Shown here piece by piece: positions 1 through 13,494 of a stretch of DNA of 64,000 nt. The position numbers and the translations under genes are program-made. Below the pieces are notes generated by a model that did no database searches, was not told where the DNA came from, and was given only the letters and a program-made list of their open reading frames with translations. The stretch lies in contig OX485809.1 in the NCBI GenBank assembly GCA_950295325.1, positions 7,192,001 through 7,256,000 of the forward strand, given 5' to 3'. Source of the DNA: Polytrichum commune. Lineage: Eukaryota; Streptophyta; Polytrichopsida; Polytrichales; Polytrichaceae. The first letter of the stretch is position 1; each line of letters starts with the position of its first letter.

Positions 1-390
1 GCAACCCTGAATTGGTAAAGGAGTTGGCCGATGGGCGGTTGGAGGATGCTCAGTTCGTCTGTAAACTTTGAGATGTGTAAAAAGTCGCCTCCCGAGTTGT
101 TACAAAGAGCCAGGAAAATGAGCCAGAATGTTAGTAAAGTGTATTTTTGAACAAACATGAGTTATGACCAGGCACACACTCATCCACAGAAAACAATATT
201 GCCACGAATCTTGCCAACAGATGAGTAGGTACTTGTATATTTCTGCACTTATGAACATTGTGTGCACAATGTCTAGCCTAGTATTTACAGGTGATGTTGT
301 AGACGCATTGGTGTGTGTGCCTCGAGAGGACATCAGTTGACAGTACTACGTGCATGTGTATAACAAGATCTGGTGGTTTAATTGATTGTC

Positions 391-3094
391 ATGCAGGCAC
401 ATGATATGGGTGATGGGGCAGGGCCACAAACACGGCGACTGGTGACATTAAACGTGGTGGCATCACAAGGTGCATCCTTACAAGGTGCACTGGGCAGCTG
501 TGCAAGAGGGGGCCGAGTAGGGGTCGATGCTGCAACCGAATCTGCACGGGCTGTGGCGGAGCCGGCAGGGAAGCATGCGGGCAATCACCGTGCATCACAG
601 AGCACACCGTCACGGCAACCGAGGCTTGCACCCCCTGTTCCCCGATTTGAGGCTTCGGCTGATGCTTCAAAGACAACCAGTAGAGCATACGACCCTGCAC
701 GAAAATTGGCAAATCGGCAAGCATTGAAAGATTATCATGAACAGGTTAGGAAGGGGGTAGCCTCTAGCGAGGAAATCGTTGTCCCATTGACAACAAACGC
801 ATCAGGTATTGTAATTGTGTTGCGATCAAAGTGGCAAGGTGCCATCAGGGCATTGGCACAAAACTATCTAAAGTGGTCAGAGAGGGACTTCGACGAACAT
901 GTGCCGGAGCTCATTGCCTCCATTGACGACAAGATTCGGAAGAAAATGTTCAGCTACTCACCTTACCCATTGGCTCCTACTGCAGTTGTAGATTACCTTA
1001 AATCTAGCATGAAGCACGCAAGATCACGGTGGTGGAGAGCATGGAGGCTAAGTGGTTATGATGACAATAAAATCGCTGTAGGGTGCCCTCCGCATGTTTG
1101 GAAACAATGTCTGAGATTTTGGAAGAGCCCTGAGGGCCAGGCAATTTCCGAAAAGATGGTGCATGCGAGGTCATGTGTTGGCAACCCTTCGCACAGTGGC
1201 AATATACCAGTGACAAGTTTGTTGATGCATACGGTGATTGAACATCCTTTTGTTGCATGCAAGTCAAACCTTTTTGGCACTTAGTATAATTTTGTTGATC
1301 ATGCCTCCATTGACGTCTGGTTTTCTGGAACATGGTATGGTGATACGAAGTGTGCCTGTTGTTGTAGGGTGACCTTTCTCAGCACGAGGAAGGGGTGGGG
1401 TTGGAACTTCCTCATACCAGCGTCGACAATAATGTAGAGACCGAGAAGGGGGTCGATAACATGGTGGAGGATGTCGAAATTTTGAGCCCCATACGACCAG
1501 ATGGTCGTCCAGTATCCGTGAAGTCAAAGTCCCAAGTAAGCGTTGTGAATTGTGGATTTCGTGCATTAAGCAATTTGTTAGTTGCCTAAATGAGGTAGTT
1601 ATACATGGATTGGAGAATTGAAGGGTGCGTGGTCATGGGGAATTGTAGGATGGCATGTGCCCGCAGTATTGCTCCTCGTGTGTGCCTCATTCGGTGTTTG
1701 AATACTTCCGATCTGAATTGAAGGGTGCAGTGGAAGATTTAACGAAACAACTCGGGGAATTGAAGACAAGAGTGGGCGTGGTGTGTCCCTGGGGCGGAGT
1801 GGAAGGAGAGGTGGGTTTTATAACCCCTGACCGGCGAATATTCCTAAATAATATATTCAAACAGATGGCCAATCCTTCTACGGGCGAGGGAGGACGAAAC
1901 ATTCGTGTTCGGCTGGGTGAGAAATTTGATTCCAAAGATGTCGTCCACGACACGCAATGTGTAAATGGTGGGCAATCGGCAGTGGAGGAGAGGTCTTCCC
2001 TTAAAAGGAAGCGAGGGGTTGACATCCAATCACCAAATGTGGACCGAAGTGCTCCTGGGCCGAGAGCCATTGACCTGCAGGGCATGACATGCAGCTTTGA
2101 CGAGGCCTTATACCACATAGAACATGATGGCTTGGGTCGTTCCGGCATTCCTGAAGCTCCATCCCCAATTCAACAGAGTCAGGGGATGCCAAAACGACCA
2201 CGGAGGAGAGAGAGTGCACCCTCTCTCAGAGAGCAGTGTTTGACACCTAGGAAGGGGCCCTCGCAAGGTCCTCGAGGTGGCACTGCACACCAGAAAATCA
2301 GAGCTGGAGCCCCCATTCAAAAGGCAGATGTTCCTCTTTGTCCCCAGGCAAACTCAAGTAAACGGCATGTTGCGTGCAACAATGAGGTAACCATGTCTGT
2401 TGATGGTGGTGTACCTACCCCCTCAGCAGCTGGGGTTGTGATCCCTAAACCAGACGTGCCACGACGTCGAAATTCATCGTCGGTGAGTATGTATACCTTT
2501 GAATTGGTTGTTTTAGAGAAAGTCGTTTATGGTTGTAGGCTAATGACTTTTGAGCTGCAGGTCCTTGAAGCAATGGTGACACCATCACAGGGAGGGCCAC
2601 CACAGTCTGCCCGGCGAGTTATTGGATCAAGAGCACCTGCAGTTGGGGTTCGAGGCGCAAGTGCTCGAACCGTGTTGCTAGTAAGGAAGGGGTGCTTATG
2701 CGTGGGGTGGTTCAATTTGTAGGCTTTGAGGTGCTTGAATTCAACAAACATGCATGTGATTGAATGTTGTGTGGCAATTGCTTGACAGGTTGCAATGCCA
2801 TACGGGTCCATGGTGGAATTGCTTCACCCCCAACGCGCGTCAGAGATTGTAGGACATGGACGTGCACACATCCATGGTAGAAGCAACTCCTCTCATGCTG
2901 TTCTTGTGCCATTTGGAGCACAAGTAGTGACCATCACAGATGTTATGAGCCCCAGCTGCGAGCTCCCCTACCCTGCTCCCCATAGGAATGGTAGAATGAT
3001 GCAGACATTGAACGATGTAGTGGGGTGGAAGGTGTATTGGCCTATTAGGGCCCTGTGTATCCATGTGGTTACTCCTGTTGTACCCATTAAGTGA
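391..3094 (+). CDS. CACTA (En/Spm)-type transposon protein, spliced
   Basis: This is a probable five-exon gene of a plant CACTA element, the DNA-binding or accessory type rather than the main transposase. Exons: about 391-1209 (first donor uncertain; a 3' splice site ends at 396, so the true start may lie in an upstream exon), 1368-1535, 1667-2482, 2561-2680, 2789-3094. All introns are phase 0. Exon 1 has a basic helical region ending in CPPHVWKQCLRFWKSPEGQ and a following SEKM, the shape of the plant transposase_24 family. Exon 3 starts with a coiled-coil-like stretch (LKGAVEDLTKQLGELKTRV) and then a low-complexity basic region with Lys/Arg patches. The last exon carries a glycine and proline rich domain ending LPYP....TLNDVVGWKVYWP, like the TNP1/En-Spm (transposase_23) domain. 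No internal stops interrupt these exons, so the element may be recent. Family membership comes from remembered motifs, not a search. Confidence 0.6.
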
Positions 3095-4135
3095 TGCACC
3101 TGTGAGAGAAGCTGACTTGCAGCATGGGCAAGAATCGTAGAATTTTGGCACATGGTGGACTTGTGTTTTAATACCGGGTGTAGGGTAGATGTTAAAAGTG
3201 TGCCGTAAGGGCAACATTTGTATGGACATCCACTTTGGACACTAAGCAGTAAAATCATTTTGAATCAACATTGTAGTCTATGTGCACCTTATTCCAAGCT
3301 TGCATTGCAGCCCGTCCTGAAAAATGACCACTATGTAATTTGTGTCATCTATTGTGAATTTATCATGCAATCCCACTGTGAACATTCAATGCGTAGCAGG
3401 ACCGAGATGCCCAAATTTTTTGCCTACCATGCTGTGGACGGTTGAGTTGCAGAGCTTTGCCAGGTGGGTGTTGCATGTGACTGAAGGGTTTCCACATTCT
3501 CCAACAAATTGAGACATTCATAATTCTTCAGTCATAATTCTTCCCATGACGACAGTTGTACACTAGAATGATATGTGAGCAGATGTTCATCTCCGTCTCT
3601 ATTTTCAATTCATACGCACTGATGTTACTTGCGGTTACACACTTTGTTCTAAAGTATCATATCCTTCTTTTTCTTATAAGCATTTTGAAGTGGGATTGCA
3701 GTTTTGTTGTGTTACATGCACTGGATGATGACATTTTGGACGACAATGTTTTATTTGTGAATGCTTTGTCAAGTTAGAATTTTTCCGTTATTTTAAAATG
3801 TTGTGTTGTTTTTCCCCGATGTTGTTAACTTTTTTACATGAGCACAATTTTGGACATTTGTATTTTTATCGTGTGCTCACACTTAATGTACTTGTAGCCT
3901 TGTTGGACAGAGCAATGTCACTGTCCCCCGGCACTGGTTCCCAATCACTACAAAGCAATGCACTAATGCACGAGTGATTGTGGACTGAACACATCAAAAT
4001 TCCATGTTATTTCGCAGTGACTTCACTACGCAATCCTTGTAGTGAAAGTTATGTCCTTTGTGGCTCCCGAATCCGTGATCCATTTGCAAACACTACTCAA
4101 ATGTACTATGTGTTGCATTGCAAAAGCAAATTTGT
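3095..4135. other. AT-rich flank of the CACTA gene, no gene seen
   Basis: No coding signal. A short palindrome CACTAC..GTAGTG sits at 4025-4044 and might be a remnant of a CACTA terminus, but its partner end cannot be identified in the window. Confidence 0.4.
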
Positions 4136-4744
4136 CTATGATCTTCGTATTTTTGGCATTCTCCCTTTCTTTATTATTTGTTTTTTTAAGAAAAATTGTG
4201 TAACATGGTCCGGTTTGCTACAATAAAAACACATCCTTATGCCTTGCCGCCAAGATGGATTGTTTGCTTTATTTTGACGCGACACCATCGTTGCGACGTT
4301 GCTTTGGGACTTCTTCTTGTGCTTCAAGATCTCGTGCATCAAACATTTTGTCATGTACTCCATTGTAAACGCCTTTATTGGCATCATCTGTAAGGCAATG
4401 ATTAAGTACTCGTATGAGGCCAACAACCTCTTGAGCAAAAGACATGACGGTGTTTTCCTCCACATAGGTACCTGCAAACACACAAGTTGATTTGCAAGCG
4501 CTTTGACCTTATTGACATTGTCCAACAAATGGTCGCTTTCTTGCATTTTGCACCTGAAAAATTTGTGATAAATGAAGAGAATGTTAAATAAATGAAGAGA
4601 ATTCTTCGTCTCGTGAATATTGCAAAGGGTTTTTTTCGCCTTCGTAAGTTTTTTACAACTCTTGATGTGCACAAGTTGATTGTCCTCCAAGTTGAAGCCG
4701 ATAATTAACATGATTTTATTTATATGTCTTTGGTACTCCTTCAA
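4136..4744 (-). pseudogene. Ty1/copia gag relic (UBN2 domain plus degenerate zinc knuckle)
   Basis: The 202-codon frame resembles the Gag part of a copia retrotransposon polyprotein. The middle has the helical UBN2 pattern: HLLDNVNKVKALANQLVCL, then SYEYLIIALQMMPIKAFTMEY. The C-terminal part has a nucleocapsid zinc knuckle, but the last metal ligand is lost: it reads CFYCSKPDHVTQFF, with Phe where CCHC needs Cys. The matching region also continues in another minus frame (4481-4269: VEENTVMSF), so at least one frameshift has occurred. No protease, integrase, reverse transcriptase or LTR is visible next to it. This is an isolated, decayed fragment. Confidence 0.65.
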
Positions 4745-6180
4745 TATTTTGAGATTGTGTTGGAAGGTGGAACCTTCTCAGCCCAGGGGTGCATCTACAC
4801 TCGATTTATGTATACACATGCGAGAACCTTTATTTAATAGGGAAGATATTTACCTTCCTCAGTTGATTATTTTCCACCTTATCAGTAGTTAGATTTCTAC
4901 AAGATGTTGTTTTCTAACACCCTATTATTATATATAAATTAAATAATCGCATAATTATAATCACTAAATCTCATTTATAAGTAGTAGAAATTTTGTATGA
5001 TTAATTTGCACATACACTACGCATACAATATACTATGCATATATTACACTATGCAAATATTATTCAACACATTATACACATACAACCATCACACTATAAA
5101 CTCTAGCATTCAACCAATATAGAAACAACATACATAGCAATAAAGTAACCTCAATATACATAAGTGTTAACTCCACCATACATAACAAATCAATATCAAC
5201 ATACATAAACCTTCAATAACAACAATGAACATTACACCTTCAACCTTAATATACATCCTGGAATATACATTTAAGGATGGAATATCAACAATACCAACAA
5301 CGAACATTACCATGTAATTAACCTTCAAGTATTAAAACATTCAAGGGACTTTAAAATTCCAACACCTTGAACTCAACCAAAGCAATTATTACATAAACAT
5401 CATGAAGTTCAAAGAACGAACAAACGCTCAATCTTTGAAGCATAAGAATGAGCAGACACAGTGAGCAAACGCTCCTAAAACGAAGCACAACAAATGCTCC
5501 TAAACCGAAGCAAAACGAGCAAATGCTCAATCAAGAGAAACTATGGCAGCCAACTAGATGAGAAAATAAAGTTCTAAAAATGGAAATGACAAATTGAACA
5601 CTACGATCCCTTTTAAAGCCCTAAAATTGCATCTTCTATGTTTGTTTGATGCCCGATACTACCCTAATACCCTGCAAATAGTTCTTACTACCCTAATACC
5701 ACGTGTATAGTTTCTGTACCCCCTAGAAAACCTTGAATATGCCAACCAACCTTTTCATCATTGAATGATGGCATTTTTCATCCAAGGACGACCGTTTCAA
5801 CAAATCCATCCATATGTCCACATACATTTTGTTTATTTCTCATTCAATGTCACTAATGGCAGATGACTTATGTTGAACCTATAAATTTTAAAAATCTAAA
5901 TTTAATTTAATTTGTGTTATTTTACATCTAAATAAAAACAAATAGCACAACTTAAACCACATCATACGTTATATATACTTCTCAAATTCGCATTTAGAAG
6001 ATGTTGTTGTATATCTTATATATATATATATAATGTGTCATTAATAAAATCCACCCTACATTTTTTCGCACGTGGTTTTCTACATTTTTGCTAGTACCGC
6101 CCCTAGTTTCTCGGATCCATTCACTATGTCCTAAAGGTCCATGGAAACCAAAACCATTTACATTTTGAACTTTCAAAGGC
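4745..6180. other. AT-rich intergenic DNA
   Basis: No gene is supported. It contains imperfect short repeats around 5400-5530 (AAACGCTC / AAATGCTC spaced by about 30-40 bp) and a (TA)n run near 6017-6031. Frames are short and compositionally biased. Confidence 0.4.
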
Positions 6181-6239
6181 TTAATCTCTTTCCGTAGAAC
6201 TTGTCCATGACTTTAGTTCCTTCGCTCTCAAGATATGCC

Positions 6240-7790
6240 ATCTTCTGCCTAAAATATTGGTTTGTACACTCAAAACTTGCAAATCAAGCCCTAGTGTTCT
6301 TAAATGAATCATCTCTCTATCAAAATGCACTTGAAACTCTCAAAACACTCAATTATGCTCATTTTGAACTCAAATGATTAGCCTTAACCCTCAAATGTGG
6401 TTTCCAATACTCAAATCATCCAAAACTCTCAAATATGCTCCTCTTGTGCTCAAATGTCTAGCTTATGCCCAACATGTCATTTCCAACACGTGAATTCCTC
6501 TAATTAGCCCACTATACTCCTTTTGAACTCAAATCACTAGCCTATATGTCAAGTAAGCATTTAAAACTCAAATTACCCAAGTCAAATCATTTAAAACTCC
6601 AAATACGTTCAATGCCCTCAAAGAAACCTCAAAACAACTAAGTCATATTTAATTACGCCCCCTCGCTCTTTAGTTATATTCTTGCAACTTAATGCATTCG
6701 AATAACACCCTTTCAATCTCCAATAAACCCTCTTGCCTTCAAACTTTGTGTTTCCACTCCAGTCCATTCAAATAAGGTCCATTTCAACTCAAAAATGGTC
6801 TCATGGTATCAAATGGACTTTTGGACTCTCAAATCATTCAAGTCGGATTTTGTTCATCACAAATAAGAGCTCTTGCTCTCAAATATGCCCTAGAACTATC
6901 AAATCTCTCAAGTTATATCTTCCTCGCCTCAAATAAGTCTACTTCCTCTCCACAATGCCCAAAGATACTTTAATCACTCAAGTCAGATATCTCATTCTTC
7001 AAATGAGGCCACTTGCTCTCAAATGTGTGTTAGGACTTCTTAATCACTCAAATTATATTTTGTTATTCAAATGAATGTAATTTCTTTTAATGGTATCATT
7101 TTCATTCTTCAATCACTCGAGTAAGATGTTATTGATCTCAAATCACATTCAATGCACTCACACAAGTTTTTCCACATTCAAGGCACTCATCCAATATTTC
7201 CTTCAACTCAAAACACCTTGATTGGTTCTAAACAAACCTTACAACATTCAAGCCTCACAATTTAGTCTTAAAACACTCAAGATAACCAAGTCATATGCAT
7301 TTGAAGGGTAAACACCTCCAAACCTCTCAAATAAACTCCTCAACACTCAAACCTTCCAAGTTAGATGCTCTTTGAATCTAGACATCTTCAATGCTTTCAC
7401 ATAAGCTCTTAAATATTCAAAACATTCAAGTTATGTGCTTTTGAAGTCTAAACACCTTCAAACCTCTCAAACAAACTTCTCAACACCCAAGCCTCTCAAG
7501 TCATGTGCCCTTGGAGTCCAAACACCTTCAAAACTTTCAAACCTTTGAATGCTCAAAACACTAAAGTCAAATGCTTTCGAAGTCTAAACACTTCCAAACC
7601 TTTCAAATAAATTCATTAACACTCAAGGCTAAACACTTGCAAAACACTCAAATAAACCATGAAATGCTCAAAACATTCCAATCAAATGCTTTTGAAGTCT
7701 AAATACCTCCAAACCTCTCAAGTAGGCCTCTCAACACTCAAGACACTCAAGGCACTCAAGTCACATGCTCTTGCATCAAACATACATTCA
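6240..7790. repeat. Degenerate CTCAAA-rich tandem repeat, about 70-bp unit in the distal part
   Basis: The plus strand is strongly pyrimidine/A-rich and G-poor and is built from recurring CTCAAA, CACTCAAG and CAAGTCATATG words. From about 7290 the register is clear: the junction word (C)AAGTCATATGC or its variants recurs at 7291, 7361, 7431, 7501 and 7567, a period of 70, 70, 70 and 66 bp, followed by looser copies at 7682 and 7761. Within each unit the order is TTTTGAAGTCTAAACACC, then CCAAACCTCTCAAA, then CTCCTCAACACTCAAG. Further upstream the same words continue with poorer spacing. No open frame of note crosses it. Confidence 0.7.
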
Positions 7791-7920
7791 AGCAAAAGCA
7801 AAAAAATAAAGAAACACTTACAACAACCAAATGCACCCTCAGACACCTCCAATTCTCTAAAGCTCCAAAGCACCAACCCCTTAAGATCCACTCCGTGACC
7901 TCAAAGCAATCAAATCTCTA

Positions 7921-10900
7921 GGCACTACACTTGCATGTGTGGCCCATAACCTATTGGAAGTCAATAGAATTATAGATGAGATTGCATAAATAAGAACACA
8001 TACGCAAAGACATATGAACAATGATTGGAGTGAGATGGTCTCATACTCTTCTTGTTTTGTGCTTTATTGTTTTTAAAAATTTCCTTGGTTCGTCGAAACA
8101 ATATGGGATAATTCTTATTCCTCTCGGGCCAACGTTGCGGCCTTATTCTAACCTTATTGTTTCTCATGCCTCTTTCATTACAAGTCACCTAACTACGAGC
8201 AGTCTAATGCTCCTCTACCTTCTACAATTCCTTTTAGTATTACATTTCTATTGACTACGAGCAATCTAATGCTGCACCTTCAACATGAAGATTGAGCAGT
8301 GGCATGACTAATGTTAGGTCAATGGAAAGTTAACACCCACATTGGGTTAGAAGGCAAATAACCATGATTTAGGCCAAGAGAGGGTAACTCTCACGGAGAA
8401 ATAAAAGGGCAAATAACATGAATAAAGGAAGAGACACATAGAGCTTGAGATGGACACAGTTGTTATGAGTGGGATTTGAAAGGCCATAGCCAAATCCTAG
8501 GATGAAATGTAGACGAATAAGAGTAAAATGTATCATCTTGTGTAGGTACAAAAGGAAGAATATAGCCTAGTAAGCCTATTCCATCTTGATAGAGCATGCA
8601 AAGATGATAAGGCATAATATTATTTTGGGGTAAGCTATAGGTTGCTAAGGACATTATCTTGGTAGGAAGAAACCACACTAAAGTAAATTTATAACACAAC
8701 AAAGATTATTTGATTAATTAAATTTAGGCCAAAACATATGACCAAAGGTTATAGCCTATCTTGTTGATGTGTTGCCCCATCCGTGTAGATGATTATGGGG
8801 ACAAGTTGTCAAGTCCACCAAAGATGAAGGTGGTGATTACACTTGTGAAGATTTGCATGATGACTTTAAAAGAACTTAACTTTGAAATTATCACAAGCAT
8901 AATTCATGACAATTAAAAACTATGTAATTAGTCAGAAGACACCACCCCATACGTTGTCCTAACTATGAGCCATTGACTACTTGCCAAGCTTTTGAGCTTC
9001 ACGACTGATGTAAAAGATGAAAATAGAGTGCTAGAAGTCCACACACATAGGACAAAACCACACACAATTGAGGAAGCACCAAAGAACCATAAGAGTGTGA
9101 ATTAAGTTTTATTAAGAAGGGATGAAGGAGTAAAAGACATAGATGGTTGTTAGAAACCTTAATCCAATGTGACATTAATCCTTAAATATACTATCTCAAC
9201 CTTCCTTGAGACCTTGTGCCCTAGGTTGTTTTCCTTGTGTTGGTTTAAGTAATGGTAGAAACCTAACTACATCAACCCTTGATGTGCATTGGGGCATATA
9301 TAATATGTTGTGCAAATGAGATGCAAGCACTTAATTTTATTTCTTTTTAAAAACTTGCCCACTACAACCGTATGTCGTGACTCATAGTGAGAACGTATAC
9401 AAGGTAAGTGGGGTTGATTCAACTATTCATCTTAAATGGACACCTACATTTGAGTGGAACGTAGAGAGGTGTGGACTTTAAAACTTGCACCAAAAAGAGA
9501 TGTTTGAAAGGGGTTGGATTACAAGCGCAAAATGTGTCAAATATTCTAGGCTTAATAGTTACTAAAATCGAAGGGAGGGGGCTACATGATCTTGCAATAA
9601 GAACAATAATCTTCACTTTGTTGTTGAATTAGATAATCATATGAGCTATGAGAATTATGAGGAAAATGACAACATAAGGTATTTGGGTTTACTATTCATC
9701 TCTCACTATTGTGTATTTCATATCTTAGAAAAAGTGGGTGCACTCAGGGGGTGGACTCTTCATGAGATACCTAACTGACATGCGTTGGTCTCTATGACAT
9801 TAAACCCCCTATATACAAGAGCCTTATGAAGAAGAAGAAAAATGTTGTGTATTAATAGCATGCTACAAATGGACTTATGTATTTATAATAAGTTTTTCAA
9901 TTGAACGTGGTTAATGCCCCCACTACATATATAAAATATAAATCATGGCTCAAATAGGTTGTTATTACATATAAAATCACAGGTGGGTGCATAGCTATAA
10001 ATATTCATGTATCCTCTTAACTAACACACTTGATGTGCGTGAATGTCTAGGACATCAATTTCTTGAATCCCTAATGATGTGCATGGTGAAGCCTATATTT
10101 GTTGATTGTTGAGTACATACTTCATATTGGTACCATTTCACAAGGAACAAGCACTAGGTAGCCAAAAAGGCATTTTGCGACTTCATATGGGATTTCAATA
10201 TATTCGGACAAACCACTCGTCCAAAAATAACAATGGATGTACACTCCTGGGGACAAGAACATCAAACGACAACAACAAAAGCAACAACACAACAACCACA
10301 ATTTCAGATGTTCGTATTCCATGTTTGCCAACCATCATATTTATGTACTTTTGCAATATAGTGTATGTCATATTGGTGGTTGGAATCGTCCAAAATTCAT
10401 GCATAAATCCAAATATACATAAATCCTAGTTAGGTATAGTTTAATTGACTTTAGGGTGCTGAGTTGTTGATGGAAGTCATGTGGTTGGAGTCAATGTTTG
10501 GAGTGGGTTAGTCATTCATAATCACTATTTGGTCCACTCAATTCCAAACAACTCTCAAATTGATGTGGTCCACACTACATCAATTATGATAAATAGTGTA
10601 GGTTGATGTATGGCGTGACTTTGCATTGGCATTTCAAAAGTGGCTCACAATACCCACCCTCACACAAGAAAATAGCGTTAAACGCTAGTCATACAATGTG
10701 AAACTCCAAGCATTCACTATGTTCTCATTTTGTCACCACTAGTTGCGTGTAAGGTATAAAATGAAAGCTAAATTCAAAAGATGAATCCAAAGAGCTTAAT
10801 CTCACTTCATAAGTTCAAGAATCAAAGAAGAAAACATTAAAAAACTGACAAAAATGGCAATTGATATTTTGATGGTCATTACACCCAAATGTCTAAGGTT

Positions 10901-11311
10901 GAGGAGGCGATCTTGCTGTCTATCAAAAAACTTGAGAAGCTCCATGAAATGGTTGTTGTTTTGTAAAAGAACGAGCATATTTTGAAAAAGATTTTTATCA
11001 TTTGAAGCAACTTCAAGTGATTACGAAAGGTACGTGTTGGTGGTGAGCACCACTTTTATCGTGCATACACTAACTTGAAAGTGAGCAAGCCACTTGTCAA
11101 GCATATTACATTACAATACACATCATACTCAATCTGAAAGAAATAGTGTAACCCACAATGTGGACATCTAGATTTCAATGCTATGGGCTATGCACCTACA
11201 ACGATACTATCCTTAATTTTTTCGGTTTAGAACTAAGCTCAAACGTGTGGTTCACAATATCCACCATAACTACTGTAGTAGAAAGGGGGGAGGTTCCTTA
11301 CAAGACTTTTT
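7921..11311. other. Intergenic DNA without recognisable genes
   Basis: Frames are short and show no recognisable domain. A weak inverted repeat (CATAATCACTATTT against AAATAGTG) lies at about 10516-10600. Nothing else can be supported. Confidence 0.4.
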
Positions 11312-11419
11312 AAAACAATTCGATTGTATAATCAACACAACTATGGTCCAAAGCAACACGACTGTAATCGTGTGCTTGTTTGGACCACGGTTGCGTTGAT
11401 TTTACAAGCATGTTGTTTA
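11312..11419. repeat. Long imperfect hairpin (MITE relic or small-RNA foldback)
   Basis: Two arms of about 50 bp are inverted complements around a short loop near 11369-11376. The left arm starts AAACAATTCGATTGTATAATC and includes ATGGTCCAAA. The reverse complement of the right arm starts AAACAACATGCTTGTAAAATC and includes GTGGTCCAAA. The pairing runs almost the whole 107 bp with scattered mismatches. I see no clear target-site duplication. Confidence 0.7.
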
Positions 11420-13490
11420 AATCCATATTTTCTACTTAGTGTTAGATGTCAACACCAATTGGAGCAATGCATGTAGTTCTCCTAGTTGTGTGCTCTTCCT
11501 AGGGGGTCTTGTTAGTAGCCCTAGTAGTGGATTATCCTACATTCTAGTTACAAAAAACCCATAACATTAAACAACTCCTTGATTGCGTATCACATGAGCA
11601 CTATTTTCCTTTAATTTTGGGATTCCATGTTTACGGGAAGCACTTCAGTTGTGTACTATGAACTTTTCGACAAGCAGGGTGTAAATTATCATAGTTTTTT
11701 TGAATTGCATCATCTTTCTTTAGAAAAAGACCGTCGTGTAGCCCCTTAGTAATGTTATGACATGGAAGATGATTATATCTTATAGTGGAACTAATGAACT
11801 TCATACATTCATCCACAAATTTGACATAAGTCGCTACATATTCGGCAACATAACATATCATTATCATCCAACATGAATTTGTCCAAAAACATGCTAATAA
11901 ATTGACAACTTACCGAACACTCAAGGAATTCAAAATAAAGATGTGGTTATGTGATCCGAATCCCAATATTTGGATGATATTTCCCCTTCAATTATGGGAT
12001 GATGAGTGAAAGCACATTGTACAACACAAGGTGACCATTGGGTGGGAATCGAACCGGAGAGCTTGTCTCTATGCCATTGGCCATATAGCCGACTATTATA
12101 ATACTCTTACAAGCGACAGGGACTCAAGAGATGCATTGATTCTTCAACCTTGTACTTACACCCTCGGCTTGTCTTTGGGCCATTGGCCGCCTATCCAATG
12201 CATCGTCACACTTTTGGACTTCCCGAATAGTGCACAAACTTTATCCCATAAACAATCAAGAGAAAAAATGATGATTTTTTATGTTGTAGAGGTGCCACAT
12301 CATCATCATAATGTTCCTCAACATTGTTGACTTGTTCACTTTTGTAAAAATTAAAGTATCTTCATGCAGGGTTACTGCATTGATTATCCCAATCAGTGCA
12401 TGTGGTCTTACTTTGCAAAGCATGCACTATTTTGCCAAGTCTTAGTGGAATGAGTTGTCTCTAAGTTGTTTACAAGAGTCTACTAGATTTGTCATGCATG
12501 ATTCCACATACAACCTCATCGTGTGAGAACTATGGAATATAGGCATTCAAATCCAAACATTATGCTTGCTAGATTCATGGACCCACGTAACATCTTTCCG
12601 TTGCTCAATAATGTGATTGGGAATATTCTTACATATAATCTACCAAAACCAAGTAAAAACTTCCTTCCTTCCTATCCTCGTCATTTTTCCTTGTAATTTT
12701 TTCCGCCTTTGTCTTTCTCCCATTTCTAACTTATCTTTCAACCCACAATAATAGGTGTAAAAAGTGCAGGTTAGGTAGGAGGACCTTAAACTGAGAGGTT
12801 AAAGCATTTGGCATACATGTGGCAAGTATATGAACCAAGTTGGAATTCCAAGGTAAAAAATAAAAATGTCCAGTTGTATTGCAACCCCCTCCCCCCCCCC
12901 CTTTTCAATATTGAATCAAATAGAAATTTATGAAATAAAAAATTTGTTGACACCTAAAATTGTTAGGGGGCCTTGATGTTCACATGATGAACATTCTCGA
13001 ATCAACATGTACTTATTATACAAGATTTTGAGAGTGTGAGTTTTGGGTATTGTCTTGGTTTAAGGTGCTCCTATCTAAACGCAAGAACATTGCATTGACA
13101 ACATTCATTGTCCAATGCATGTGCACATGACCTAATGTGTAGGTCCTTACCCCAACTCTCCTAGTCTTTTTCCGTTCTCTCATACATGTGATTTCCCTTT
13201 GCTTACATTGGTTGCTCCCATTTAATTTTTCTAAACATTTGCAAGGCAATGAGTCAAACTAGGTAATGAGCGCAAATTATAACCGAGTGCAATTGGGGAA
13301 CAAGAGTCTCATGAGCATACCAATCACATGTTGTCACATATAAAGATTTGATCAAGTCATAACTTGGAGATTGTCACACAATGAAGATGGGATGCTATGT
13401 CACATATCATGCATGTATGGAAGGTAGCCCAAGCAAAATTTCTTGACACGTGGAAGACATGTGTGTTGACACTTGTCTTATTTAGGGCCC
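11420..13490. other. Intergenic DNA; weak tRNA-like motif near 12030-12095
   Basis: No gene is supported. On the minus strand at about 12030-12095 the order TGGCCAATGG, AGAGACAAGCTCT hairpin, GGTTCGATTCC resembles the internal A and B boxes of a tRNA-derived element, but the spacing is shorter than in a tRNA. A poly-C run lies at about 12888-12901. Confidence 0.35.
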
Positions 13491-13494
13491 CTTC

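Noticed and set aside
3..71. Frame NPELVKELADGRLEDAQ running in from the left edge, reminiscent of a receptor-kinase C-lobe
   Set aside because: Only 22 codons before a stop and cut by the window edge; too short to call.
4025..4044. CACTAC..GTAGTG as the end of the CACTA element
   Set aside because: It is a small palindrome, not one end of a long inverted pair, and no partner end or 3-bp duplication was found.
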